Source of the DNA: Rhizobiaceae bacterium
GTDB lineage: Bacteria > Pseudomonadota > Alphaproteobacteria > Rhizobiales > Rhizobiaceae
Direction: 5' to 3'
NCBI GenBank assembly: GCA_029212415.1
Contig: JARGOF010000001.1
Span: forward strand, 62,001-126,000
DNA length: 64,000 nucleotides
Below are positions 43,637 through 51,809 of the stretch, piece after piece. The number at the start of each line of letters is the position of its first letter. Position 1 is the first letter of the stretch. Both the position numbers and the translations under genes were made by a program. Under the pieces are notes generated by a model that saw nothing but the letters and a program-made list of their open reading frames with translations, was not told the origin of the DNA and did no database searches.

Positions 43637-44731
43637 ATGAGCCGGATGGTTGAGGTAAAAGACGTTTCAAAGAGCTTTGACGGCACGCTTGCGGTCAATG
43701 CTGTGAACCTAGTTTTGAACCGCGGAGAATTCCTGACGATTGTTGGTCCAAGCGGCTGCGGCAAGACAACGCTGTTGCGCATGATCGCCGGTTTTGAAGT
43801 GCCCAGCGCCGGGGAAATCCGCATCAACAATGAGCGGGTTGAAAACATTCCTCCCTATCGGCGTTCCATCGGTATGGTGTTTCAGAAACTGGCGCTGTTT
43901 CCGCATATGACGGCGGCCCAGAATGTTGCCTATCCGTTAAAGATGCGCCGCTTTGAGCCGGCTCAGATCCCTTCGCTTGTCGATAAATATCTTCAACTGG
44001 TGCAACTGGGCGATTATGCAGGCCGCTATCCGCATGAACTTTCGGGTGGGCAACAGCAGCGTGTGGCCATCGCACGCGCCCTGTCCTTCAGTCCCGATCT
44101 GCTTTTGCTGGATGAGCCACTTTCAGCGCTGGACAAGAAATTGCGCGAAGAGATGCAACTGGAATTTCGGCGTATTCAGCAGGAACTGGGCGTGACCACC
44201 ATCAATGTCACCCATGACCAGCGCGAGGCGCTTGTGATGAGCGACAGGATCGCCGTGATGAATGAGGGTGTTGTGCAACAGGACGGAACACCCGTCGACA
44301 TGTACCGCAATCCTGAAAACCGCTTTGTCGCCAATTTCATCGGCATGACATCGCTGTTTGAGGGCACTGTTTGCGCAACCGGCGATGGCGTGGTCTCCGT
44401 CAAATCCGGCAATGTCCTGCTGCAGGCCCGTTCAAACGACAAGGTTCTGCCAGTCAATACGAAGGTGGATTGCGCCATTCGCGCCGAGCAGATCAGGATT
44501 GTTGAAGACGCCAGTGTGTACGACAATTCGGTTTTTGGCACCATCGAACATCGGATTTTTGAAGGAGATCGGATCGTTTATACCGTTCATGTCGAAGATC
44601 TGGGCGGCGCCCGTCTTCACCTGTTCGACCACGACCCCGTTTCACACAAGGAATACCCGGCCAATGAGCGGGTTAGACTGGGTTGGAATGCGCGGGATCT
44701 GTTTGCGTTTCAAGCCCCACAAAGCAACTGA
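43637..44731 (+). CDS. Spermidine/putrescine-type ABC transporter ATP-binding protein (PotA family)
   Basis: 364 residues from the ATG of MSRMVEVKDVSKSFDG; the track's 34-residue extension crosses the operator. Walker A GPSGCGKTT, signature LSGGQQQRVAIARAL, Walker B LLLLDEPLSALD, and a C-terminal TOBE domain (VDCAIRAEQIRIVED..., VRLGWNARDLFAF). PotA-type ATPases energise import of polyamines, thiamine, phosphonates, opines or similar small cations. Here the transporter also includes one binding protein and two permeases and is followed by two dehydrogenases, so a catabolic substrate is more likely than polyamine homeostasis. Confidence 0.92.
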   Translation: MSRMVEVKDVSKSFDGTLAVNAVNLVLNRGEFLTIVGPSGCGKTTLLRMIAGFEVPSAGEIRINNERVENIPPYRRSIGMVFQKLALFPHMTAAQNVAYPLKMRRFEPAQIPSLVDKYLQLVQLGDYAGRYPHELSGGQQQRVAIARALSFSPDLLLLDEPLSALDKKLREEMQLEFRRIQQELGVTTINVTHDQREALVMSDRIAVMNEGVVQQDGTPVDMYRNPENRFVANFIGMTSLFEGTVCATGDGVVSVKSGNVLLQARSNDKVLPVNTKVDCAIRAEQIRIVEDASVYDNSVFGTIEHRIFEGDRIVYTVHVEDLGGARLHLFDHDPVSHKEYPANERVRLGWNARDLFAFQAPQSN

Positions 44732-44756
44732 AGACCTCATCAACGGAGAACCAACC

Positions 44757-45848
44757 ATGTCAATGATTCTGGATACCAAAACCAATCGACGCACGGTGCT
44801 GAAAACCGGTGCAGCGGCCGTCGGGATGCTGGCCATGCCATCCGTCCTGCGGGCGCAGGAAAAGCCCAAGGAAATTATTGTTCGTGCCTGGGGTGGCGCC
44901 TGGGGTGACGCCCTGAAGGCCGGCGTGGCAGACCCGTTCACGGAAGCCACCGGCATCAAGGTCCGGCTGGATTTCACGGAAGACAATGAGATCAAGCCAA
45001 AGATCTGGGCTGCGGTTGATCAGGGCCGTGTTCCACCAATCCACGTCAACTGGGACACGACCACCAATGCCACCATTTCAGCCTTGCGCGGTGCAACGGT
45101 TGACCTGAGTGATCTGTCAAATCTGAAAGGCTTGCTGCCGCTGGCCAAGCCAAGCGGCCTGGAAGGCTATCCGCTCGTCAACACCTATGCCTATGTCTAT
45201 GTCTGCGCCTATCGACCGGAAGCCTTTCCGGACGGACCGCCGACATCCTGGAATGTTCTGATTGATCCGAAGTTCAAGGGCCGTATCGCCCTTTATGACG
45301 ATGGCATCGGTTTCAACCCGATCTCCGTCATCGTCGGTGGTGGAACCTTTGCCGATATTCCGGACAATATGGAGCCGGGCTACGAATTCTACCGCAAGCT
45401 GAAACAGAATGAGCCGCTGCTGGGTGAAGATGCTGATTTCACCACCTGGTTCCAGAAGGGTGAAATTGACGTTGCCTGCACGATTTCGGTGAATGCCCGC
45501 GCCGCCAAGGAAAGCGGCATTGATGTCGCATGGACTGTTCCCAAAGAGGGCTGCAAGGTCGATACGGACGGACTTTGGGTGCCAAAGGGTCTGCCGGCCA
45601 ATGAAGAGCACTGGGCAAAGGAATTTGTCAATTTTGCACTGACAAAGGATGCGCAGCAAAAATGGTGTTCGATGCTGGGCCTGCCGCCTGTCTATCCGGG
45701 TATCGAGCCACCGGCTGACCTCGTTGGTGATCCGTCCTATCCGACCACGCCGGAGGATTTCGCGAAACTGGTTTCGGTGCCTTCACCGGTTCTGGTTGAA
45801 AACCAGCCAATCTGGTTCGCCAAGTTCAACGAAATATTCCAGGGCTAA
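44757..45848 (+). CDS. PotD-type extracellular solute-binding protein with Tat-like signal
   Basis: 363 residues from the ATG after GGAGA; the track's long extension lies in the ATPase gene. A twin-arginine-like signal (TNRRTVLKTGAAAVGMLAMPSVLRAQ) leads into a class F binding protein (IIVRAWGGAWGDALKAGVADPFTEATGIKV, PTSWNVLIDPKFKGRIALYDD, WFQKGEIDVACTISVNARAAKESGIDVAWTVPKEG). Family ligands are polyamines, thiamine, opines or related compounds. A stem-loop follows the stop, as is common after binding-protein genes that must be made in excess. Confidence 0.88.
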   Translation: MSMILDTKTNRRTVLKTGAAAVGMLAMPSVLRAQEKPKEIIVRAWGGAWGDALKAGVADPFTEATGIKVRLDFTEDNEIKPKIWAAVDQGRVPPIHVNWDTTTNATISALRGATVDLSDLSNLKGLLPLAKPSGLEGYPLVNTYAYVYVCAYRPEAFPDGPPTSWNVLIDPKFKGRIALYDDGIGFNPISVIVGGGTFADIPDNMEPGYEFYRKLKQNEPLLGEDADFTTWFQKGEIDVACTISVNARAAKESGIDVAWTVPKEGCKVDTDGLWVPKGLPANEEHWAKEFVNFALTKDAQQKWCSMLGLPPVYPGIEPPADLVGDPSYPTTPEDFAKLVSVPSPVLVENQPIWFAKFNEIFQG

Positions 45849-45865
45849 TCCCTCCTTGCACCAAT

Positions 45866-45891
45866 GCCCTTCGGGTCTTTTCCCGGAGGGC
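45866..45891 (+). terminator. Stem-loop after the binding-protein gene
   Basis: GCCCTTCGGG and CCCGGAGGGC pair, with one internal T-G opposition, around TCTTTT. There is no T run, and permease genes follow on the same strand, so it is more likely an mRNA-stabilising or attenuating hairpin than a full terminator. Confidence 0.5.
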
Positions 45892-46020
45892 AGAGCTTTG
45901 TGCCTGTGACCTGCCCAGGATGCAATTGCAGGCATCAGGGCAAGAATACCAGGTCCTGCCATGGGTTTCATGACCTGATGGCGTCAGACATTGTGATCGA
46001 CACGGAAACCACCGAGGCTC

Positions 46021-46968
46021 ATGCAGCGCAATCAAATCATCAGGACACGGCTGGGCTGGAAGCTGCTCGACGGCATTGAACGGCTCGTATCCGCACTGTG
46101 GCCGGCCCGCTTCAAGGGTTCGGTCGGCAGGGTGCTGTTGCTGCCGGCAGTGCTGCTCATCGGCATTCTGGTCATCGGCCTTGGCTATATGATCGAATAC
46201 AGTTTTCATGAGTTGGACCTTTCCACCTACCGCCTGAAAGATGAATACAGTCTCGTCAATTATGCCGTTATCGCAGACAGGCCGGTCTATATGCGCGTTC
46301 TCAACCGAACGCTGCTGGCCGCCCTCATTGTCAGCGTGACGACGGTTTTTCTGGCTTTCCCCTATGCCTACATGCTGGTGCGCACCCGTTCGGCGCTGAC
46401 GCGCAAATTTCTGCTGATTGCACTGTTTTTGCCATTCTTCATCGGCCAGGTGGTGCGGGCCTACGGCTGGCTGATCATCCTGGGCAAGCAGGGTCTGATC
46501 AATTCCCTGCTGGAAGGTCTTGGTCTTCCAGCGCTCAACCTGATCTACAATTATCCGTCGGTGATCTTCGGGCTGATCCAATATATGTTGCCTTTCGCAA
46601 TCCTGCTGATTGTCCCTGCCGTTGCGGCAATCAGTGAGGATGTCGAACTGGCGTCGGAAGGACTTGGTGCGAACTGGATATCCACATTCCGCCATATCGT
46701 GCTGCCGCTGGCGCGGCCTGGTCTGATCGGGGCATTTGTGGTGGTCTTCACACTGACACTGACAGATTTTGCCATGCCCGAAATCCTGGGTGGCGGCACC
46801 ACCGATTTCATTGCCAGCGCGATTTATGACAGCTTTTTCCAATTGTCCAATGCCGGGCTTGGCGCGGCACTATCGATGATCCTGGTGATGATCGGCAGCG
46901 TTATCGTTGCCGCCATTTTCTATCTGGCCGGCACCGGGACTTTGGGCGTGCGGGAGCAATCGCGATGA
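46021..46968 (+). CDS. PotB-type ABC transporter permease
   Basis: 315 residues with six membrane segments after a charged N-terminus. The inner-membrane permease signature is LASEGLGANWISTFRHIVLPLARPGLIGAFVV (EAA loop). RTLLAALIVSVTTVFLAFPYAYMLVRTRS and LPFFIGQVVRAYGWLIILGKQGLIN are typical of PotB/PotH-like subunits. The gene begins 170 bases after the binding-protein stop and overlaps the second permease by ATGA. Confidence 0.9.
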   Translation: MQRNQIIRTRLGWKLLDGIERLVSALWPARFKGSVGRVLLLPAVLLIGILVIGLGYMIEYSFHELDLSTYRLKDEYSLVNYAVIADRPVYMRVLNRTLLAALIVSVTTVFLAFPYAYMLVRTRSALTRKFLLIALFLPFFIGQVVRAYGWLIILGKQGLINSLLEGLGLPALNLIYNYPSVIFGLIQYMLPFAILLIVPAVAAISEDVELASEGLGANWISTFRHIVLPLARPGLIGAFVVVFTLTLTDFAMPEILGGGTTDFIASAIYDSFFQLSNAGLGAALSMILVMIGSVIVAAIFYLAGTGTLGVREQSR

Positions 46969-47765
46969 GAGGTGCGCGCTCCAAAAAAATCGTCCTGTGG
47001 TCCATCATCTGGTTCAACATCATCACGCTCAGCCTGCCAACCGTGATCGTCATCGGTGCATCCTTTACCGCCGGGGAAATCATCCAGTTTCCACCGGAGG
47101 GGTTTTCCCTGCGCTGGTATCAGAAACTGTGGCAGCTTGATGATTTTCAGCCGGCCCTGATGCGCACCTTCTATGTCTCGATCATCTGCACCTTGATCAG
47201 CATACCGGTCGGCACTCTGGCGGCCATTGCAACTGTGCGCTACCGGTTCCGATTCCAGAAATCCATACAGGTCTACCTGCTTTTGCCCTTTACCATTCCG
47301 TTGGTCGTGTCGGGCATATCGATGATGATTTTCTTTGGTGAAATTCGCATATTGGGAAGTCTCTGGCCGGTGGGCATGGCCCTTTGCATCATCAATCTGC
47401 CCTTCATGATCTGGTCGGTCAGCGCCTCGGTCAACGCGCTGGACCCGGAATTGGAGAATGCGGCCTATAATTGCGGCGCACCGCCGGTTCAGGCCTTTTT
47501 GACGGTGACACTGCCCGCCGTGATGCCGGGGGTGATTACCGGGTCAATGCTGATGTTCATTCTGGCGTTCAACGAGTTCCTTGTCAGCCTGTTCCTGACG
47601 GATTCAAGAACAGTGACGCTGCCGGTGCAAATCTACAATTCGATACGCAGCATCATCACACCCGATCTGGCTGCCGTTTCGGTGATTTACATCGTCATCG
47701 CGCTGATCGCGGTCTGGTTGCTCGACCGGCTTGTCGGCCTGGAAATATTCCTGCGTTCCAAATAA
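46965..47765 (+). CDS. PotC-type ABC transporter permease
   Basis: 266 residues, six membrane segments, with the EAA loop LENAAYNCGAPPVQAFLTVTLPAVMPGVITGSML. It pairs with the PotB-like subunit. Its stop is followed 14 bases later by the GTG start of the HisD-family dehydrogenase, so transport and catabolism are on one transcript. Confidence 0.9.
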   Translation: MRGARSKKIVLWSIIWFNIITLSLPTVIVIGASFTAGEIIQFPPEGFSLRWYQKLWQLDDFQPALMRTFYVSIICTLISIPVGTLAAIATVRYRFRFQKSIQVYLLLPFTIPLVVSGISMMIFFGEIRILGSLWPVGMALCIINLPFMIWSVSASVNALDPELENAAYNCGAPPVQAFLTVTLPAVMPGVITGSMLMFILAFNEFLVSLFLTDSRTVTLPVQIYNSIRSIITPDLAAVSVIYIVIALIAVWLLDRLVGLEIFLRSK

Positions 47766-47779
47766 TTCGGAGTTCACAC

Positions 47780-49120
47780 GTGACAAAAACCATATCCTAC
47801 CACGAGCTGTCGCAGATCAAGGCTGAAACGCGGGCTTCGCTTTTGCGGCGGGCAGAAAGCGACATCGAGCCCTTTATCGAGAAGGTCAAACCCATCATTC
47901 AGGCGGTCAGGGATGAGGGCGACGTGGCGCTTGCCCGTTTTGCCAATGCTTTTGACAATTCACCGGTGAGCGCCGATGCCATTGCAGCGACGCCGGCCGA
48001 TTTTGATGCGGCTTTTCAGGAGGTCGATCGCGAGATGATCGAGGTTCTTGAGTTTTGCAGTGACAATGTACGGCGGTTTCATCAGGCGCAGATGCCTGAA
48101 AGCATGTGGATGAAGGAAATGCATCCGGGTGTCTTTGCAGGTGAAAAGGTCGAGCCCATCGAATCCGTTGCCTGTTATGTGCCGCGCGGAAAAGGCTCGT
48201 TTCCCAGTGTGGTCATGATGACGGCGATCCCGGCTGTGGTCGCTGGCGTGCCGAAGCCGGTGATCATCACGCCGCCGGGGCCAAACGGAAAGATCGATGC
48301 GGCCACATTGGTCGCGGCGCGTCTGGCAGGGGTGGAGAATGTCTATAAATGCGGCGGTGCGCAGGGCGTTGCGGCTGTTGCCTATGGCACTGAGACAGTG
48401 CCTGTTTGCCGCAAGATCGTCGGGCCCGGCAGCCCCTGGGTTGTGGCCGCCAAACGGCTGCTTGCCGACCGGCTGGATCCGGGCACTCCGGCGGGGCCCA
48501 GCGAAGCGATCATTCTGGCCGATGAGACGGCCAATGGCCGCGTGGCAGCGCTTGACCTATTGATTGAATCTGAGCACGGGCCGGACAGTTCGGCCTATCT
48601 GGTAACCAATTCGAGGCAGGTCGCACAGGACGCCATTGCGGCGATACCGGGCTATTGGAAGGAAATGAGCGAACAGCGCGTGGACTTTTCGTCCACGGTT
48701 CTTTGCGGTCCGCGGGGTGGGGTCATTCTTGCCGAGGACATGGAGCAGGCGATTGCATTCGTCAATGATTATGCGCCTGAACACCTGCAGGTTCATGCCA
48801 GCAGCCCTCATGATTATCTGGGCATGCTGCGCAATGCGGGTGAAATACTGCTGGGTGAGCACACGCCCGTGTGCATTGGCAATTTTGCTTTGGGTCCCAA
48901 TGCGGTCCTGCCGACAAATGCGGCGGCAATGACGCGCTCGCCGCTTGGTGTGCACGATTATATCAAGCTTGTGTCCATCGGCTATGTCACCAGGAAGGGC
49001 TATGATCTGTTGGCGCCTTACGCCAACAAATTCGCCCGATATGAGGGATTTGACGCCCATGCCAATGCGGTCTCCGATATGCGCACCCGTGCATTTGAAG
49101 CCGGTGGGGACCGGTCCTGA
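47780..49120 (+). CDS. HisD-family (histidinol-dehydrogenase-like) NAD-dependent dehydrogenase, probably catabolic
   Basis: 446 residues from a GTG (reads TKTISYHELSQIKAETRASL) with CGGAG seven bases upstream; the track's longer start is inside the permease gene. Landmarks of the HisD fold: ESVACYVPRGKGSFPSVVMMTAIPAVVAGVP, KCGGAQGVAAVAYGTETVP, KIVGPGSPWVVAAKRLL, GTPAGPSEAIILADETAN, SEHGPDSSAYLVT and APEHLQVHA. Its context is not histidine biosynthesis: it follows a PotABCD-like importer and precedes a zinc alcohol dehydrogenase. Catabolic relatives such as HpsN (sulfopropanediol dehydrogenase) show that this fold oxidises other primary alcohols by two successive steps. The substrate here is unknown. 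Confidence 0.82.
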   Translation: MTKTISYHELSQIKAETRASLLRRAESDIEPFIEKVKPIIQAVRDEGDVALARFANAFDNSPVSADAIAATPADFDAAFQEVDREMIEVLEFCSDNVRRFHQAQMPESMWMKEMHPGVFAGEKVEPIESVACYVPRGKGSFPSVVMMTAIPAVVAGVPKPVIITPPGPNGKIDAATLVAARLAGVENVYKCGGAQGVAAVAYGTETVPVCRKIVGPGSPWVVAAKRLLADRLDPGTPAGPSEAIILADETANGRVAALDLLIESEHGPDSSAYLVTNSRQVAQDAIAAIPGYWKEMSEQRVDFSSTVLCGPRGGVILAEDMEQAIAFVNDYAPEHLQVHASSPHDYLGMLRNAGEILLGEHTPVCIGNFALGPNAVLPTNAAAMTRSPLGVHDYIKLVSIGYVTRKGYDLLAPYANKFARYEGFDAHANAVSDMRTRAFEAGGDRS

Positions 49121-49172
49121 CACCAGCAGTAAAGCCTTTGGGTCTTGCGTGTTTTAAAGCAAAGGAAAGTAC

Positions 49173-50174
49173 ATGAGGGCTGCCTGTCTTTATGCCGCCG
49201 ATGATCTGAGGATCGAAGATGTGGCCGAGCCGGTGATCGTCAACGAGCGGGACGTTCTGTTGCGCGTTGAAATGGCGGGTATATGCGGGTCCGATCTGCA
49301 CAATTTTCACACCGGGCAATGGATATCACGCAGCCCATCCGTCCCGGGACATGAATTTGTCGCCACGGTGCTGAAGACTGGTGCAGGCGTTTCTGCTTTG
49401 AAAGTGGGAGACCGGGTCGTCGCCGACAGCCGCATGCCCTGTCTGACCTGCGAGAAATGCCGGTCGGGTCAGGGGTATTTGTGTAGCCAGATGGGCTTTG
49501 TCGGTGAGGTCAATGATGGCGGTTTCGCGCCTCTGACGGTCCAGGCCGAGCAGCAACTCATCCGTCTGCCGGATCAATCTGTCCCGTCCCACATTGCGGT
49601 CCTGGCAGAGCCTCTGGCCGTGGCGCTTCATGCGGTCAACCGGCTTGGCACTGCAGTGCCAAACGATGTGCTTGTCATGGGTGCCGGCACGATTGGTGCA
49701 CTGACGGCGATCCTGTTGCAGCATCGTGGTGTGCGCAACATTGCGCTGTTTGACACCAATCAGGAACGGCGGAAAATCTTTTGCAAGGCACTGGGGCTGG
49801 ATATGCCCGGTGCAGGCGAATTGCAGAACAATGCCTTCGATGCCTGTATCGATACGACCGGATCTGTCGGCGCTTTCGAAACGTCACTGTCCAGTGTCAA
49901 ACGGGGTGGCGATCTGGTTGTCGTTGGCCTTTACGGCAAGAACATCACCTTTGACATGAACAGGATTGTTGAAGGGGGCTTGCGCCTGTCTGGATGTGCC
50001 GCCTTTGACAATGAGCTTGAGGAAGCGGTCCTGCTGCTGGCCGAACTTGCACCGAAACTCGCGTGCCTGACCTGCCGGCAGATCAGTCTGGACGATGTTC
50101 CAGCCATGTATGGCGAATTGTCATCGGGCGCATCTGCAGTGCAAAAGGCACTGATCAGGCATGATGTGATCTGA
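49173..50174 (+). CDS. Zinc-dependent medium-chain alcohol/polyol dehydrogenase
   Basis: 333 residues, AAGGAAA upstream. Catalytic-zinc residues in GICGSDLH and PGHEF; structural-zinc cysteines in CLTCEKCRSGQGYLC; NAD site VLVMGAGTIGALTAILLQ. The look is that of sorbitol/idonate-type dehydrogenases. It closes the unit that began with the PotA-type gene, so it probably oxidises the imported compound before or after the HisD-family enzyme. Confidence 0.87.
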   Translation: MRAACLYAADDLRIEDVAEPVIVNERDVLLRVEMAGICGSDLHNFHTGQWISRSPSVPGHEFVATVLKTGAGVSALKVGDRVVADSRMPCLTCEKCRSGQGYLCSQMGFVGEVNDGGFAPLTVQAEQQLIRLPDQSVPSHIAVLAEPLAVALHAVNRLGTAVPNDVLVMGAGTIGALTAILLQHRGVRNIALFDTNQERRKIFCKALGLDMPGAGELQNNAFDACIDTTGSVGAFETSLSSVKRGGDLVVVGLYGKNITFDMNRIVEGGLRLSGCAAFDNELEEAVLLLAELAPKLACLTCRQISLDDVPAMYGELSSGASAVQKALIRHDVI

Positions 50175-50288
50175 TAGCCAGGCCTGCTTCGACCGTTTCG
50201 CAGATCGCCGCGTTGCCCGGGTTGAATCCATGCGGCTGCAGGTTCATCCCCGAAGCATGTCTTGCCAGTACGCCTCATGTATTATATT

Positions 50289-50300
50289 AGTATAATAATA
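50289..50300. promoter_or_regulatory. AGTATAATA-type repeat before the SDR gene
   Basis: TATTAGTATAATA is an interrupted palindrome about 25 bases before the SDR start. TATAATA recurs before the E1 fusion (51733-51742) and the CUT2 binding protein (56962-56970); candidate operator of the second GntR protein. Confidence 0.4.
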
Positions 50301-50322
50301 TTCAGGCGAGAGGAAACAGATC

Positions 50323-51102
50323 ATGCAGTGCGATTTGGAAGGCAAGGTCGCATTGGTTACCGGCGCGGCAGGTGCGATTGGCAGCGCGATTGCCGAGCGT
50401 CTGACGGACAATGGCGCTCGCGTCATCATCGCCGATATCAATCTTCAGGGGGCAATTCAGGTCGCCGATGGCCTTGCCGATGCGATTGCCCTGGCGGTGG
50501 ACATCAGTCAGCCGGATTCCGTCGAAAACTTGGTTTTACAGATCATGCGGGAGGCCGGAAGGCTGGATATTCTCGTCAATAATGCCGGCATCAACACCCA
50601 GGCGCATCGCGTCAATATAGACGCATTCCCACTGGATGAATGGAACCGGATTGTCCGTATCGACCTTGACGGCCTCTATCTGATGAGCCGGGCGGCGCTT
50701 GCGCCGATGCTGGCCAGCGGCAATGGTGGCAGGGTGATCAATATTGCATCCGTGGTTGGACTTGCTGCCATGCGTTTGCAAAGTCCCTTCGTTGCCGCCA
50801 AGGCGGGCATCATCCATCTGACGCGATCCATGGCACTGGAATTGGGATCGCAGGGCGTGCTGACCAATGCCATTGCGCCTGGTTCCGTCATGACGGATTT
50901 GACCCGAAAGCTATTTTACAGCGAGGACGGTAGTTTTTCCTCCCGCACAGAAGAATTCATGCAGCACATTCCGTTGAACCGGCCTGGAACTGCGCAAGAG
51001 ATTGCCGAAGCCGCGCTGTTTCTGGCGTCTCCGGGTGCGGGTTATGTGAACGGCCAGATTCTGGCCGTCGACGGCGGCTGGACCGCCGGATATATGATGT
51101 AG
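50323..51102 (+). CDS. Short-chain dehydrogenase/reductase with Phe in place of the catalytic Tyr
   Basis: 259 residues, AGGAAA upstream. Complete SDR fold: VALVTGAAGAIGSAIAERL (NAD(P) site), LDILVNNAG, INIASVVG with the catalytic Ser, and the C-terminal GYVNGQILAVDGGW. The YxxxK active-site motif reads FVAAK, so the proton-donating tyrosine is phenylalanine (codon TTC). Classical SDR chemistry would be crippled. The next gene encodes a shorter SDR that keeps a Tyr at this place but lacks the Lys, so the two may work as a pair. First gene of the operon. Confidence 0.85.
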   Translation: MQCDLEGKVALVTGAAGAIGSAIAERLTDNGARVIIADINLQGAIQVADGLADAIALAVDISQPDSVENLVLQIMREAGRLDILVNNAGINTQAHRVNIDAFPLDEWNRIVRIDLDGLYLMSRAALAPMLASGNGGRVINIASVVGLAAMRLQSPFVAAKAGIIHLTRSMALELGSQGVLTNAIAPGSVMTDLTRKLFYSEDGSFSSRTEEFMQHIPLNRPGTAQEIAEAALFLASPGAGYVNGQILAVDGGWTAGYMM

Positions 51103-51108
51103 GTGGCC

Positions 51109-51675
51109 ATGAAGATTGATCTCAATGACAGGGCAGTGCTGTTTACCGGTGCGGACAACAGGGTCACGGCCAGCGCTAAACAAGCACTTGTTGCAAATGG
51201 TGCATCGGTGATTGATGACGCCGCGGTACCTGATCTGCTGATCGTTTCATTTCCGCTCGTTCCCTGTGCCGATATTCAGCTTGAACCATCGGTTGCAAAG
51301 GCGCGCTCTGTCGCACAGGCGATGGGCGCGGGCAGCAGGATGGTCTTTATCCTGTCGGCCATTGCCGCCATGCCGATGCGCCGCTACCCGGAATATTCAA
51401 CGCAAATGGCTGCAGCATTGGCAGCTATGCGGGTGCTTGCCATGGAGCATGGGCCAAAGGTGCTGGTGAACGCCCTGGGTGTCGGCCTGTTGGGCGAACC
51501 CGAAGAGGCGGGAGATGCGGCCATGTTGTCCCACGTTCCGCAGGGCCGGGCAGCGACCCAAGATGAGGTGATTGCGCCTTTGCTTTTCCTTTGCGATCCG
51601 CTCAATAGCTATACCACCGGGCAGATATTGTCGGTCGATGGTGGCTGGAGCGCCGGTTATGGGCGCAATTTCTAG
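51109..51675 (+). CDS. Short degenerate SDR-like protein
   Basis: 188 residues from the ATG after AGGTGGCC (the track GTG is two codons earlier). The C-terminal half is clearly SDR-derived (VLVNALGVGLLGEPEEAGD, GRAATQDEVIAPLLFLCDPLNSYTTGQILSVDGGWSAGY). The N-terminal nucleotide site is eroded (VLFTGADNRVTASAKQAL, no GxxxGxG), the NNAG region is missing, and the active-site motif reads YSTQM rather than YxxxK. It starts six bases after the stop of the full-length SDR. It is therefore likely a non-catalytic or half-site partner of that protein. Confidence 0.75.
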   Translation: MKIDLNDRAVLFTGADNRVTASAKQALVANGASVIDDAAVPDLLIVSFPLVPCADIQLEPSVAKARSVAQAMGAGSRMVFILSAIAAMPMRRYPEYSTQMAAALAAMRVLAMEHGPKVLVNALGVGLLGEPEEAGDAAMLSHVPQGRAATQDEVIAPLLFLCDPLNSYTTGQILSVDGGWSAGYGRNF

Positions 51676-51732
51676 AACGGTTCGATTGAAGTGCGGTTTC
51701 AGGCTTCCGCGCAAAAGCCCTAGACATTATGC

Positions 51733-51742
51733 TATTATAATA
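51733..51742. promoter_or_regulatory. TATTATAATA palindrome before the 2-oxoacid dehydrogenase gene
   Basis: A perfect 10-base palindrome; read on the other strand its surroundings are TATAATAGCAT, the same 11 bases as at 56964-56974. Second member of the candidate GntR operator set. Confidence 0.45.
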
Positions 51743-51809
51743 ATAATGTAAGCCATGGCTCTATGAGATGGCGCGGGAACGCACGTATGGGCCATTGAGG
51801 GGGAGGAAT

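Noticed and set aside
47780-49120. HisD-family gene considered as the biosynthetic histidinol dehydrogenase
   Set aside because: Gene context is a transporter/polyol-dehydrogenase operon with no other his genes, and the YVPRGKGSFPS segment differs from the usual YVPGG form.
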